A DNA stretch of 64,000 nt from Pascua guehoae (GCA_001600415.1 BCJX01000014.1:402004-466003); one strand, 5' to 3'. Shown: positions 10,741 to 23,521, numbered from the stretch's first letter. Notes: generated by a model not told the origin, from the sequence alone. Numbers and translations: made by a program.

Positions 10741-10812
10741 GAAGGTGACGAGGAATGTGACGAGGAATGTGACGAGGAAGGTGACGAGGAAGGTGACGAG
10801 GAAGGTGACGAG
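10741..10812. repeat. 12-bp tandem repeat, six units
   Basis: Six copies of GAAGGTGACGAG (two with AT for GG) run head to tail. On the minus strand one frame would encode the hydrophobic LVTF repeat and another PRHL. The repeat lies in the region expected to hold upstream exons of the membrane-protein gene, so it could be exonic or intronic. Confidence 0.9.
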
Positions 10813-11836
10813 TAAGTGGAAGATGAGTGAACAAGACAGCGACGTCGTGATGAAGGTGGGGCGGCAGTATGAATCTGCCACCAATTAATTGCACCGCCAA
10901 TTGACTGCACCACCAAATATGGGTACCTACCGTCTTCCGAGGATGAGCGTGCGGCAACCACTCAAGTGTTCAGCTGTTTGTTGAAGTCAAAGTGCAGTGG
11001 GTCTTATTGTTCAGTTGTTTGATGAGGTCAGAGTGCAGTGGGCTGGGTGTCAGGATCCTCGCATCGCACCGCCGCGTTGGCTCGTCGTATTTGGTTTGGG
11101 CGGATTGGATGGAAGATATAAGACGAGTCGCGACGTACCTAGCACCTTGATGGTGGTGGCAAGGATGTAGATCTCTCACTCACACCGACCTCTATTCTTC
11201 CTCCTCCTTCCCTCAGGCCGCCTGTTTCACACCCCGTTTGCAACGAGCGAAACCGACTGGCTTCCACGTCTTGGATCACGTGGGTGTCGTTGTTGAGTTT
11301 GTGGGCTGATGGTAGCTCGCAGTGTGTGGCTTTGTAGCGTTATGTGAAGAGCACAATGCTGTGTGAAGTGTAGCTTACTGAGGCAGCAGCTCAGACGTTG
11401 CATGGTGATCGTGTTCATGGTGCTGCTCAAGTGTGCGAGATCCGCGTTGCCATAGGAAAGAAGGGGGCAGTCCTTCCCCAGCGAGTCAGCTGGAGATATC
11501 CTCGTCAGTACTTCCGCTTCACGCCTGGCCTTCGGCACAAAACATCAACTCCGCCAACTCCCCTTTCTGCGCTCTCCTGCCCTAGTTCAGCACCACATGA
11601 CGTGCAGAGCCTCCAGAGAATGGAGAATGGATGCACAAGCTGCACTCAAGAGCTCAAAAAGTCAGTGGATCGCCGCTGATCGCTAGGGCGTTGAATTCAG
11701 GCAAGTCTGAAAATTAGATCCCGTTGTGCCACATTCGACGGAATCAAATCTCCACCTGCCACACCTCCGAACTTCCAATGCTACTCCTGCAACAAGTCCA
11801 CCAGTATGCAATACATCACGCCAGCACCACCACCGC
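10813..11836. other. Region between the membrane-protein exons and RPS4
   Basis: It probably contains unresolved 5' exons of the minus-strand membrane-protein gene (about 11110-11418) and the 3' flank of RPS4. A duplicated segment (AGTCAAAGTGCAGTGGG / AGTCAGAGTGCAGTGGG) occurs at about 10986 and 11028. No independent gene was assigned. Confidence 0.4.
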
Positions 11837-13183
11837 TTACTCCTTGGCAGCGGCACGACGACGGGCATCACGTTCTTCGGCAATACTGAGCCACACGCCC
11901 TTGCCCTTCGGGAGCGAGACCTGGGCCTTGGCACCCTCGCCAATGACGAAGACGTTGCCGATGCGGGTAGCGAAGACGCGGTCGAGGACGTCACGGATGT
12001 GGACAATGTCGAAGCCACCGAGGTGACGCTCAGTGTGGACAATGACACCCGAGCGACCCATGGAGCGGCCGCCAGTGACCATGACGACGTTTCCGGGCTC
12101 AAACTTGATGTGGTCGACAATCTTGTTCTGGACAAAGTCGAACTTGACGGTGTCGTTGACCTTGATGGCCGGGTCGGGGTAGCGGATGGTGCGGCCGTCG
12201 TGGGTGACGACGTAGGGGACACCCTTGGCACCGAGCTGGTGGCGCTTGACCTTGCAGAGCTTGAAGGTCGCCTCCTCGGGGCTGATGCGGTGGATGGTGA
12301 AGCGGCCCTTGATGTCGTAAAGGAGACGGAAGTGCTCGCCCGAACGCTCAATGGTGATGACGTCTGACTGTCAGTTGTGCTGTTTTGCAAGACGCAGACA
12401 AGGCGTCGGTGGCTGTTGCTGCTGCTACTAACCCATGAAGCCAGCGGGGTAGGTCTCGTCGGTGCGGACCTTGCCGTCGACCTTCACAAGACGCTGCTTG
12501 AGGATAGCAGTGACCTCCTTGCCGGTGAGGGCATACTTGAGGCGGTTGCGAAGGAAGACGGTGAGGGGAAGCGACTCGCGAAGCTTGTGGGGGCCGGGCG
12601 ACGGGCGGGGGGCCTGGGTGTTAGACACTAAACTCGACGGCCAAGTGTGTCACTCGTGTCGGAGAGAGGGGAGGGGACAACAAAAGTTGCAAGCCTCTCC
12701 TCTGGCCAGAGTTACGCGCTACTCACGTAGGTGCCGCCGAGCTTGTCGAGAAGCCACGAAGAAGGAGCCGCAAGGCGCTTGAGGTGCTTCTTAGGACCGC
12801 GACCCTGCCCTGTTAGCTGCTATGCTTGTGCATTGCGCAAATTTCCACCCCTGCGACTTCGACACTTCGGCTCGGTTCACGCAACAGAACAGCGACATTT
12901 CGGTGTTTCGAGCACGAGAGTAAACGCGGCAGTGGATGTCGAGCGGAAGAGATGGCAGCGTGCGCCAGTCGTAGGCCATCGTCGTCAAGTCTCAAGCCTC
13001 GAGCTTCAAGACCTCAAGACCCATGCCCACAACTCCTCGACGCAACTCCTCTCAACCACCGCTCCACTCCATCCTTGCCCGCGCTCGAATTCAAAGTCAC
13101 CGTCGCTGTCGCTGTCGTCGCGCGTGTCCGATGTCGTGCCGCTGTCGCTGTCGTCGTCGCTGGGGTCCGTCGACACTCACCAT
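11837..13183 (-). CDS. RPS4: 40S ribosomal protein S4 (eS4)
   Basis: Four exons, 13181-13183 (ATG only), 12727-12804, 12433-12613 and 11837-12363, give 262 aa, the normal eS4 length. The protein starts [21 protein letters not shown] and contains the S4-type RNA-binding segment ([20 protein letters not shown]), then a KOW-like region ([19 protein letters not shown]) and the C-terminal [13 protein letters not shown]. It is a structural component of the small ribosomal subunit. The first intron (12805-13180, 376 nt) is the longest in this neighbourhood and separates the ATG from the rest. The gene is divergent from the inositol monophosphatase gene with a 420-bp shared upstream region. Confidence 0.97.
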
Positions 13184-13603
13184 TTTGATGTTTGAGGGAT
13201 AGAGGATGCAAGCGCGAACAGTGATCAACTCGCCTGCGACCTCGCCCAGCGTTCGTGCTCCAACCGGGCAGGGACCCAACTGCCCCCTCCCCCCCCCAAC
13301 CACTTCGTTTTCTTCCGTCCGTCGGCGCTAAGAATTTCTCTCTTAACACCGACAGGGTCAACCACGTGCACCCTGAATGTTATTTGTGGCACTTTCAAGT
13401 CTCGATCAATTGATTCCGTGATCCTTCGGAGTTCCTGGCCATCTCCGTCCCTCATCCAACCCCTGCAACGTCATCGTCAGCAACAACGTGCCTCACGCAT
13501 CAGGTCGGTCACGAACACTACTCAGTTCGGTCACACCTGACTATACCTACCATAACTACTCCTCCTCAACCGAGTCTCTGAACACCGTCTTCCCACAGCA
13601 AAC
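13184..13603. promoter_or_regulatory. Shared divergent promoter region, RPS4 and IMPase
   Basis: The two start codons face away from each other across 420 bp. The region contains a C run and GC-rich blocks. No clear TATA box was seen, which is common for ribosomal-protein promoters. A bidirectional role is inferred from spacing only. Confidence 0.5.
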
Positions 13604-15171
13604 ATGTCTGGATCAACTGATCTCGTCGGAGAGGCGCTTGAGTTTGCCATTGCCATTGCCCGTGAGGTATGTCTTGCTGGAGGCAGACACACCACGGCAA
13701 CGTTGACATACTAGGCAGGGCAGATGATTCGCGATGGACAGGCGAAACGCTTCGCGTCTGGTGCAGGCGAGGACGAAAAGGCAAACTCTGTGGACGTGAG
13801 CTAGGATCGTTAGGGTGTTTAGCTTATCCCAGCTCGTGACAGAGGTGGACAAGGCGGTTGAAGACTTCCTCGTTGGCCGCATCAAGAAGCAGTACCCCAA
13901 CCACAAGTTGTGAGTTTACGTTGTTGACAACCAACTACCATCAACAAGCCTGCCATGCTGTTGTATTAAGCTTATTGGCCACATTGCTATGAAGCTCTTA
14001 CTGACTCTCTAGCATCGGGGAAGAATCCTACGATGGCCAGGAGATCACTGACGCCCCTACTTGGATTGGTGAGTGCTATCGAACAGCTGGTGGCTGACGG
14101 GCAGTGGAGTGAGCTTGTTCTCCAAACAAGGAGCACTACTAACATTCAGCCCCATTGATGGTACGACCAACTTTGTGCGTTTAAACCCATAACATCGCCT
14201 GTGTACTGACGCCGTAGATCCATGGTTTCCCCATGGTCGCGACATCCATTGGCCTGGCTGTCGGCGGCGTTCCCGTCGTCGGTGTCGTGTACAACCCCTT
14301 CCTTGACCAGCTGGTACGTTCACCGACCACAGCTCTGTCTGACTGCAGTACTCGGCTGCCAAGGGTCGCGGCGCATTCCTGAACGAGAAGACCCGTCTCC
14401 CACTTACAGGCAAGCCGAAGCCACTGACTTCGCTGGGTGCTGCTCTGTGAGTTCCCTTGTGACACTCGTTGTATACTTCTGGGTATGTCTGCTCGCTATG
14501 TGCTTACACACAGCATTGCGGTGGAGTACGGCTCGTCGCGCACCGCACCGGCGCTCCCTTCCAAGCTGAGCACGTTCAAGAACCTCACCGCCGACTCCAA
14601 GGAGGGCGGCAAGATGGCTCACTCGCTCCGTAGCGTCGGTAGCGCCGCACTCAACATTTCCTACGTCGCAAGCGGTGGTCTCGACATGTGAGTTCCAGAT
14701 GGCCGGTGTGCCTCGAGCATACGCTGATCGCACAGCTACTGGGAGATTGGCGTGAGCTGGATTGATTCTTTGTACACGCAACCGCTGACACTCAAGTGCT
14801 GGCCATGGGACGTCTGCGTAAGTCTACAATGTGGAGTGGCGCTTACCCCAGGCTGGCATGTGCATCCTTGCCGAGGCTGGCGGCGCAAGCTACGGTGGCA
14901 AGGATCTCGACAACGTCTCGGGCGAACCCACAGCCAAGATTATGGGTGCGTGTAGACAGCCGGCTGCCTGTGGTGTTTGATGGTATGCGCTGACGCTTGC
15001 CACAGCTGGGCGCAAGTACCTGTTCATCCGCGACGTGGCCCCACTTACGGTGAGCTGCTACCTTTTTGCCCCTAAAGCTCCCGCTCACAAGGATAGGGCG
15101 ACACAGCTCGTGGAACGCAGGAGCACATTGCGCGCGAGTTCTACGAGACAGTCAGCGAGTGGGACCCGTGA
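13604..15171 (+). CDS. INM1: Inositol-1-monophosphatase, 14 exons with a 4-nt microexon
   Basis: Exons: 13604-13666, 13715-13795, 13833-13909, 14013-14068, 14105-14108, 14150-14174, 14218-14313, 14349-14446, 14514-14687, 14736-14751, 14797-14817, 14852-14945, 15006-15049 and 15097-15171, giving 307 aa. Family motifs are intact: LVTEVDK, the metal-binding [16 protein letters not shown] (motif 1), [16 protein letters not shown] and CWPWDV (motif 2). The enzyme hydrolyses myo-inositol monophosphates with Mg2+ and feeds inositol recycling and synthesis. The symbol follows the yeast homologue and orthology is inferred. The fifth exon is only TGGA, yet it is needed to make the V-D of the catalytic motif in frame. 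Confidence 0.95.
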
Positions 15172-17628
15172 GCGTGACGTGGCCAAGAGTTGTAGTAGAA
15201 AGAATGATGCATCATCTTGTTGGACAATAAAAGCTACAGTTGCACAGACCAGTTCAACGTCAGCAGGACGAGCAAGCCGTACACGGCAAATTATACTTCG
15301 TACCTTGCGAATACTGTACAGTGGACTGATGCATGTGAAATGTCCTGGCCTACCCGGCGACAACCTTGGCGTGTGAACCAAGGATGCCAGAAATGGTCAC
15401 GAAGGGGCCGACTAAAGCCCCCGCGCGCCTGGACGGACCAGTGATACTCTCGCCCCCCTTTCCCCGTCCGGACACCAGAGGAATTGGGTGCCGATCGTGA
15501 ATAAAAGGGGCTGTTGGGTTGTGTGTGTGGGAAGGAGTGGAGGGAAGAGGAGGTGGAGAGAGGATGGGTGTGGGATGGGGATCTGTGAGTCGCAGACAAG
15601 CCCGAGCTCGTGAGAAGGACGATCAGATGGCTCTGGCATGTCGCGGTGTGAACCGCACACGCCAGAGGGATCAGACAAGAGGTGGTCGGAGTGTTAGCAT
15701 GTGTCGGGTTGAGAGGAGTGGGTGAAGAGACGAGGCAAAATCAATCGCGGCTGGAATCTTTTATGGGCCGAAATTTGGGTGCGAGCGTTGACGGATCGAG
15801 GCGGATCCAGATTTCTGGTTATCGCCTGATAGGCGTTCAAAAATAGGCCCACGGGATGGAGTTTTGGTTGTCGGATTTGCTTACGTAATCGCTTTGGCTT
15901 GGCTGTCGTTGTTTGGTGTGGGGATCATGCGGTCATGCGGGGGTCGCTGTGGGGTACCGGGACAGGGGAGAGAGATGAGAATGACAACCTGGGAGAATAA
16001 AAGCAAAAAGGTTCAATGCGCGCAAAGACGTGTCTGGAGAAGTCAATTGCTGGCACAACTGTCCCAACGTGCCAACACAAAACTTTAAAGGCACGCGCGC
16101 TCGAGCGCGTTGTCCATGCGCGGTTGCACAGTAGCAACCGAGGGAGAACCTGTCATGAGGATCATCACGACCACGAACAGAGCCGGAATGGAAGCAAGGT
16201 CCTGTACCATGGACAGGCCTGCAAGACCTCAGACAACCCTGGGTCAAGGTGTCCGTTCGTTGTGGCAGCTTGAGCATGTCCTGGGCGATCAGTGCACTCG
16301 CATATATATTCTTGGCTGCTTGGCCGTCAAACTGGGTCGGTTGTCAGTGCATTAGCAGGCGGGGTCACTGTTTTGGGATAGAGTGCCAGCGCGCCAGTTG
16401 GGTCGAGGAAGAAGTTGTGGCAACGACTTGTTGTCAGGGAGAAAAGGATGCTTCTGTCGCCGTGCGGGCTGCGCAGGGGTATTTGCATCGATGACCTTGC
16501 AGGGTGCGGAGCATTATTATCGGAGGATGGGTGGGAGTGGTTCCAGTCTGCATTACCGGCGCGGTGAGCCACAGGGTGCACAAGCCGCGGGACCGACCGG
16601 TGCTAACTGGCCGACTGCGGTCTTTGGTGCTGCGCTAACTGCGTCGGACTGCGTTCTACTGCGATGACCACACATGCCATAACATTAGCGTCCTATGAGA
16701 GGACGTCAGAGGCGCCGGATGGGCCGGGGAATGCATGCATCTCCTGAGGGGGCGCCTTGCAAGCCTGACGATTGCCTGTGCAATGGTGGCAGGATCTCGA
16801 GGGCCGAGGGGGGAATCGAGTACGCCAGCCCTGGTGTGTCAGTTGTAGTTGCAGAGCACAAGACAAGAGGGAGATGGCCAAAGAGGGTCCAAGCGATCGA
16901 GACAAACGTGACATGCCAAATAGGAATGCAGCCAGGCATCAGAGAGAGGCATCAGGCATGGCAAGGCACACGCACCAAAGCGATCCACACGGGGGCGCAT
17001 GACGACAGCACTCTTGTACTATAACTATAGCATGCGCGTTGTATCGTTTTTTTAGCCCAGGGTAATTTTGCCTTTGGCATGCGTGACGACTCCTTTTTTT
17101 GATTTTGGTGCCTGTTTGGGTCAGATCATACCCTAAGCATCTAGTGGACCCTGAGGATGTGCACAGTCACAAAGTCAGTGGCCTCTGTGGTTTGTGGCGA
17201 CTACAGTACTGGGTACCGGACACTGGGTGGCCATGCGCACATGCATCGCACGCCGCCCAAACGTCTGCCTTCTCAGATACCCAGCCAGCCAGCAGAGCCT
17301 ACGGCCAGCCAGCCAGTAGTACCCAGTCGCAGCCACTAGCCACCACCTACGACACACAGCCCACTCTCATCTCTCACCACATTCTTCTGGTCCATCCTCC
17401 TCCCCCCCCTGCGTCCACATCCCCCTCCTCCTCCTCTCCCCTTTTAATCCCTTCCATCCATCAACTTGCCTCACCCTTTTGTCTCCATTTTGAAACGATT
17501 GTCACGACCACAGCGACGCGACTGTTGTTGTTCACCCCCAGTGACGACATCGACGACCCAACACCCGGAAACCGCGTCGTCCCCGCCACCATCAACATCC
17601 GGCGCTCACCTCTTGTGACTTGAGCACG
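15172..17628. other. Long intergenic region upstream of the tricalbin gene
   Basis: This 2.4-kb stretch holds no gene that could be supported. A perfect 14-bp palindrome (CGCGCTCGAGCGCG) is at 16096-16109. A T run at 17046-17052 and a pyrimidine-rich leader at about 17390-17470 precede the tricalbin start. Open frames are short and unsupported. Confidence 0.5.
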
Positions 17629-20600
17629 ATGGCCGCTCAGCCCAACGGCAATGGCGCCATCAATGCCAGCCAGGGGACCATGCAAGGCCTAAATGGCAGC
17701 CAGCAGCAGGCGGTCGCTGGCATCGTCGCCAACGACGCTGCCCAGGGTGCGACTGTCCATGTAAGTGGTCCGACTTGCCAAGGGCCTTCGGAATCGTGCA
17801 GACAGGCTCTCTGTCGTGCTCGGTCTGCTAGCGACCGGGAGTCAAGAGTTGGCCGTTGGGAACTGCCGGATGTGTGTGGATGACGCCCGTCTCACATGAC
17901 GTTGGTTGTGAAAGAACAGACAATCGAGTTGTCGGCGGCGACCAAGATGAGCGATGGCATTTACTGACGGAAGACCTTCAACCCCAACGCGCCCCCCGAC
18001 GAAAAGGCCAAGAAGGCCGGCGGGCTCAAGGGTGTATTCGGCGCTCCCAAGGCGATTGGCAAGGGCGTTGCCTCTGGTGTCACTGGCGTGGGCCGCGGCG
18101 TCGGTCGCGGTGTTGCGACTGTCGGCTCTGGAGTGGGCCGTGGTGTCTCGACCGTCGGCAGGGGCGTTGTTGACGTCGGGACCGGTGTCGTGTCCACTGG
18201 CGCCAATGTTGTGGGCGCTGGTGCTGGCGCCGTCGTGGGTGGTGCCGGCGCGATTGCTGGCGGTGCCGTTCATGGTGTCGGCGCCGTGGGCCGTGGTGCG
18301 AGGAACGCCGTTGGCTCTCTCCCAGGCATGGGCGCGATCAAGGCCGATGGCTCCAAGACGGAGGCACGCGGTGAGTAGCTTTATATCGGACGGTGCATAG
18401 CGGGGCGATCATATGGGGACGATCACGAGGCGCAGTCGAGCACGTCGCATTGCTGCGAACACGTTCACCCAAAACCGTGCGCAGCTGCGCCCAACGGCTT
18501 GGGAGACTGTGCCCACCAAGCCCCCCCCCCTCCCCCCTTGCGCTCAAGCCTCTTGTTACCCTCTTCTCGTCTGCAAAGCCAACTAATCCCCGGCAGCTGT
18601 CGCGATTGACACGTCGACTATGGAGGATGCCCCTGCGCCGACCGTCGACTTGGAGGACGCCAAAAAGGCCACCGAGGAGGCCAAATACAGCGTGAGTACA
18701 AGGGCCACATTTCAACCCCGACGTGTGATCTGCATTCTTCACCTCTTTTCCACATGTCCGTCCCTCTCGTCATTGTTACTGATACTTCTTCTTCCCCTTC
18801 TCCCCCCTCTTCTCCCCCTTCTTCTTCTTCCCCGTCTTCTCCCCCTTCTTCTCCCCAGGTCGACAACTTGCCCGGTGGCATCCCCAAGACCGTCCTCCCT
18901 GGCATTCCTGGCTGGGTAAGTCTTTTGTCCTTTTCTGTGGTCCGTTCGCTTGCTAACACGCCCAGCTCGAGCTTGGCTGGAAGCAGGTCGGCGGCATTGA
19001 AGGAGGCGGCGGCATCGATGCCAAGACCAAGGAGCAGACTGGTATTCTCGCTCAGTACCTGTACGTATGCGTGACCTCGTTGCGGCATTGGCAGCACTAA
19101 CCTCGCCCCAGGAGCGAGAAGTACTACGGCCAATGGTACCACAATGCTGGCGTTGTGAGTATCTCTGGACCCCGACTGAACCCACCACGTTCATTGCTGA
19201 CCCCTTACAGATTATCTTTGCCGTCCTTGCCACCCGTCTTGTGTCTGCCTTCCGTCTCGGCTGGGGCTGGGTGCTCGTCATCTTGGCCGTATGCTCGACC
19301 GTCTACTCTCTTTCAATCGCACGCACCCGCGTCCGTGCCCGCGATGACATCCAGCGCGAGCTTGTCAAGACTCGTCTCATCACGGAGACCGAGAGTGCCG
19401 ACTGGCTCAACAGCTTCCTTGACCGTTTCTGGCTCATGTACGTGTCCACCTTGGCCATCCTGCAGCCCGTGCCCTCCTGACCATGCAGGTACGAGCCCGT
19501 TCTTTCCCAGACGATTGTTTCCAGCGTCGATGCTGCTCTTGTTGCCAACACGCCAAGCTTCCTGGAGAGCATCCGCATGACCACATTTACTCGTAAGCCC
19601 TACCATTTAGATTTAGTGCTGACAGCCCCCAGTCGGCAACAAGGGTACGTCGACAGTTGTTTGCTCGTTGAATCTCATCTGACATCCCTCCTTAGCTCCA
19701 CGCATCGACTACGTTCGCACATTCCCCAAGAGCCCCGATGACGAGGTCATTATGGACTGGGCTCTTTCGTTCACGCCCAACGACCTCCAGGACGTCACCC
19801 CCCGCCAGGCTGTTGGTCGCGTCAACCCCAAGATCATTCTCACTATCCGTCTCGGCAAGGGCGTCGTATCCACTGGCATGCCCATTCTTCTCGAAGACCT
19901 CAACTTCACGGGCAAGATGCGGTGAGTCTTCCTGTTTTCGCACCTTACTCTTATGCCGTGATGTAGAGTCAACTGGGCTGACGCACGTCTCAGCATTAAG
20001 CTTAAACTCATGCCTACCATGCCCCACATCCAACGCGTCGAAATGAGCTTCCTGGAAAAGCCCACGTTTGACTATGTTCTCAAGCCCGTCGGCGGAGAGA
20101 CATTTGGCTTTGACATCAACAACCTCCCCGGTCTTGAGCCGTTCATTCGCGACCAGGTTCACGCCAACCTCGGCCCAATGATGTACGACCCTAATGTTTT
20201 CACCATCGACCTGGAGCAGCTCATGTCCGGCGAGCCCCTCGATGCGGCCAACGGTGTTGTCAAGGTCACTGTTCTCGACGCCCAGGGCCTCAAGGCTACC
20301 AAGATTGGTGGTGGTGCCCCCGACCCCTACGTCGCTCTTGCCCTTGGCGGCAAGGACCCCGTCGCTCGTACCAAGACTGTCATGTCGTCCAACAACCCGT
20401 CCTTCCACGAGACCCATTTTATCCTCATCAGCGCGCTCACCGATGTCCTCGACCTCAACGTCTTTGACTACAATGACCACCGCCCGGACACCCACCTCGG
20501 CACCGTTTCCCAGGAGCTTATCTCCCTCGCTGATGACGCCGAACAGGAGGGCATTGTCGGCAAGGTTCTCGGCGGCGGCAAGGAGCGTGGCAACCTGCGT

Positions 20601-23521
20601 TACAACCTGTCGTACTACCCTGTTATCCAGCCCGAGAAGAAGGAGGACGGCACGTTTGGCGAAGTTCCCGACTCGCCGACCGGCATTGTCCGCCTTATGG
20701 TCCACCAAGCCAAGGACTTTACTGGCCGTGCTTCGGACATGAACCTTCAGGCCAACGTTTACCTCGGCGGTGGCAAGACTCCGATCCACAAGACCGAAGT
20801 CAAGAAGAAGTCCAACACTCCGTCGTGGGAGTCGCACACTGAATTCCTCGTTGCCGACAAGCGTGCCAGTGTTGTCACTGTGCAGATCGTTGACTCCAAG
20901 TCTGGCAGGGCAATGGGCCGTGTCACTGCCAAACTCTCGGACATTCTCGCCGCCAGGGAGAAGGGCAATGACTGGTTCCCGCTCCAGGGTGGCGGCAGCG
21001 CCAAGATTCGCCTCACCGCAACGTTCAAGCCCGTCGCCATGGCCGGTGCCATTGACTCTGCCGCATCTTACGTGCCCCCCATTGGTGTTCTCCGTGTCTG
21101 GCTAAAGGGCGCCACGGATGTGAAGAACGTCGAGCTGGGTGGCAAGTCTGACCCCTACGTCCGCGTTCTGGCCAACAACAAGACCATCGCCCGCACCGAG
21201 GTTCAAGACAGCAACCTGAACCCTGTCTGGGACCAGATTATTTACGTCCCCGTTCACAACCTCCACGAGCGTGTCATCTTGGAGGTGATGGACTATCAGA
21301 ACATTGGCAAGGACCGTACTCTCGGTACCGTCGACCTCATCACGAGCGATTTCGCCGCAGAGGGCGAGGACCAGAAGTTCCCTTACATTTCAACCGGGCC
21401 TCAGTCGCGTGCCGAGCGCATCAAGCTCAAGGCCAACCAGTACAAGGGTGTCCTCAACTTTGATGTCGACTTTAAGCCTGCCGTCTCCCTCCGTGGTGGT
21501 GTCGAGTTTGATGCCAAGAAGAACGACCTCGAGGTCGCTGCCGAGCAGAAGGCTGAAAACGGTTCCTCGGCCCCTACGCCTACTACCTCTGGCCCTGCGG
21601 GTCAGGCTGAGCCCAAGGCTGCCGCCCCGGCCGCCCCCGGCGAAACACCTGCCGCTGCGCCTGCAGTGTCACCCGAAAATGGCAAGGCCGACGACGCAGC
21701 TACGGATGGCGAGCCTACTGAGGCTGAGAAGCCCGAGGCCGGTGTCGTCATGTCCCCCGCAGAGCTCCTCGCCTGCCGTGAGTACCCTGCCAGATCCGAG
21801 GTGACATTCTTTACTAACGTGTATCAGAGTCTGGTGTTGTTGTCTTTGACATTATCGACGGTCAGCTTGCTCGCAAGGCCAGCTTTGAGGTGGTGATGGA
21901 CGATGGTCTCTTCCCCTCTTACGCTTCGGAGCGCGCTCGTAGCAACAACGCTCGTTGGGATCAGGTCGGTGAGGGCTTTGTTCGCGAGCTCGACTTTAGC
22001 CAGGTGTGGCTTCGCCTCAACGCTTCCGACGACACGACGGAGAAGGACGAGATTATTGCCGAGCTCAGGATGCCGACCAAGGACTTCCTCGAGCAGGCAC
22101 TTGACCGCGAGGCGGCCTTTACCCTCCAGCAGGCTGACGGTGGAAACCGCAGCCGGGTCAGGCTGAGCGCGCGCTATATCCCTGTTGCGATTCAGCTTGA
22201 GCCTCGCGAGACGGTCAACAACCAGGGCATCCTCCGTGTCAATGTTATCAGTGGCAAGGGCCTCAAGGCTGCTGACCGCGGCGGCAAGTCAGACCCCAAT
22301 ATCACCTTCAGGCTCAATGGCGAGAAGGTCTTCAAGTCGGAGACGATCAAGAAGACTGTAAACCCCACGTGGAATGAGACTTTCCAGTGTTCCATCCCAT
22401 CGCGTGTTGGCGGCCAGTTTGTCTACGAGGTCAACGACTGGAACACGGTCGGCTCTTCCGAGGAGCTCGGCGCCGGTGCTATCGATCTTACGGCTCTCGA
22501 ACCCTTCAATGCCACCGACCTCGACCTTCCTGTCGTCCTCAATGGCAAGCAGCACGGCACCGTCCAACTCAAGCTTCTCTTTACGCCCCAGTTCATCACC
22601 CGCCAACGCCACAAGACCAACACCTTTGTCGCCGGCGCCGGCCGTACGCTCACTACCGTTGGCAACGCGCCGGTTGCGGTCGGCAAGGGCGTCGTTAGCG
22701 GTGTCGGTACCGTCGTCACTGCTCCCGCGCGTTTGTTCCGCAAGAAGGACCGCTCGGCAAGCGACGTGTCGGGACCCCCTCCCGGCGTCCAGGGCGGCCA
22801 GCTTCCTGTCGTTGACGAGGCCACCGCCGGTTACGCTGTAGCGCAACAGCAGCAGCAGAGCCGACAGGGTCAGCCCGTGCTGGCCGGCGCCGGCCAAATC
22901 TCTGCACCTGCTGCTCCCGGTGTAGCCGGACAGGCGCTTCCCACTGGTGCCGACCAGACCACTCTTCCTTCTGGTCTGGGCGCGTCGCCCGAGGAGCCGG
23001 GTACTCTTACCGTAGCCATCATCAGCGCCAAGGATATCAGGCCCCAGGCCGACTCGCACAAGGCTGGCGACCTCAAGCCCTATGCCATCATCAAGGTTGG
23101 CCCCAAGTCGTTCAAGACGGACCACGGAAAGGGTGTTGAGGCCGACTGGAACGAGACGTTCAACTTCAACATTTCGCCGGGCACGAACACATTCAACCTG
23201 TCTCTCTGGGGTGCGTGGCCAAGACTGCAAAGCTATCGAGCATCGCTGACAACCGCAGACAAGCACACGATCGGCAAGGACGTTCAGCTTGGCGAGGCGC
23301 AGGTCGACATCTGGCGCCACATCCAGCCAGCTATCCCAACCGCCGACGTTTTCGTTGAGCTGGCCGATGGCTCTGGACAGGTCAAACTCCGCCTCGACTG
23401 GGCTGCTGGTATTGCGAGCAAGGGCAGTGGTCTCACTCGCAACCGCAGCCGCACGCCCAGCGTGAGCTCGAGAACCGGCGAAAGCAAAAAGTCGTTTTCG
23501 TTGACTCCCAGCAAGAACTAG
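17629..23521 (+). CDS. Tricalbin / extended-synaptotagmin-like lipid-transfer protein with five C2 domains
   Basis: Thirteen exons: 17629-17760, 17974-18370, 18597-18691, 18859-18915, 18966-19060, 19112-19154, 19211-19437, 19489-19592, 19633-19644 (12 nt), 19696-19921, 19994-21777, 21828-23210 and 23259-23521. The product is 1605 aa. After a Gly/Val repeat (about residues 60-165) comes a membrane segment at about 274-300 (IIFAVLATRLVSAF, GWVLVILAVCSTVYSL). An SMP-type region follows (about 310-530, with WLNSFLDRFWLMYEPVLSQT). C2 domains start near residues 548, 692, 826, 1191 and 1449, several with intact Asp pairs such as GGKSDPYVRV. Family members tether cortical ER to the plasma membrane and move lipids. 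The SMP-C2 order fits that role. Confidence 0.93.

Noticed and set aside
16096..16109. Perfect 14-bp palindrome CGCGCTCGAGCGCG
   Set aside because: A single GC-rich palindrome in a long intergenic region is not enough to claim a binding site.
19692..20837. 381-codon minus-strand open frame
   Set aside because: It is antisense to the tricalbin coding exons and reflects strong third-position C bias there; no independent signals.
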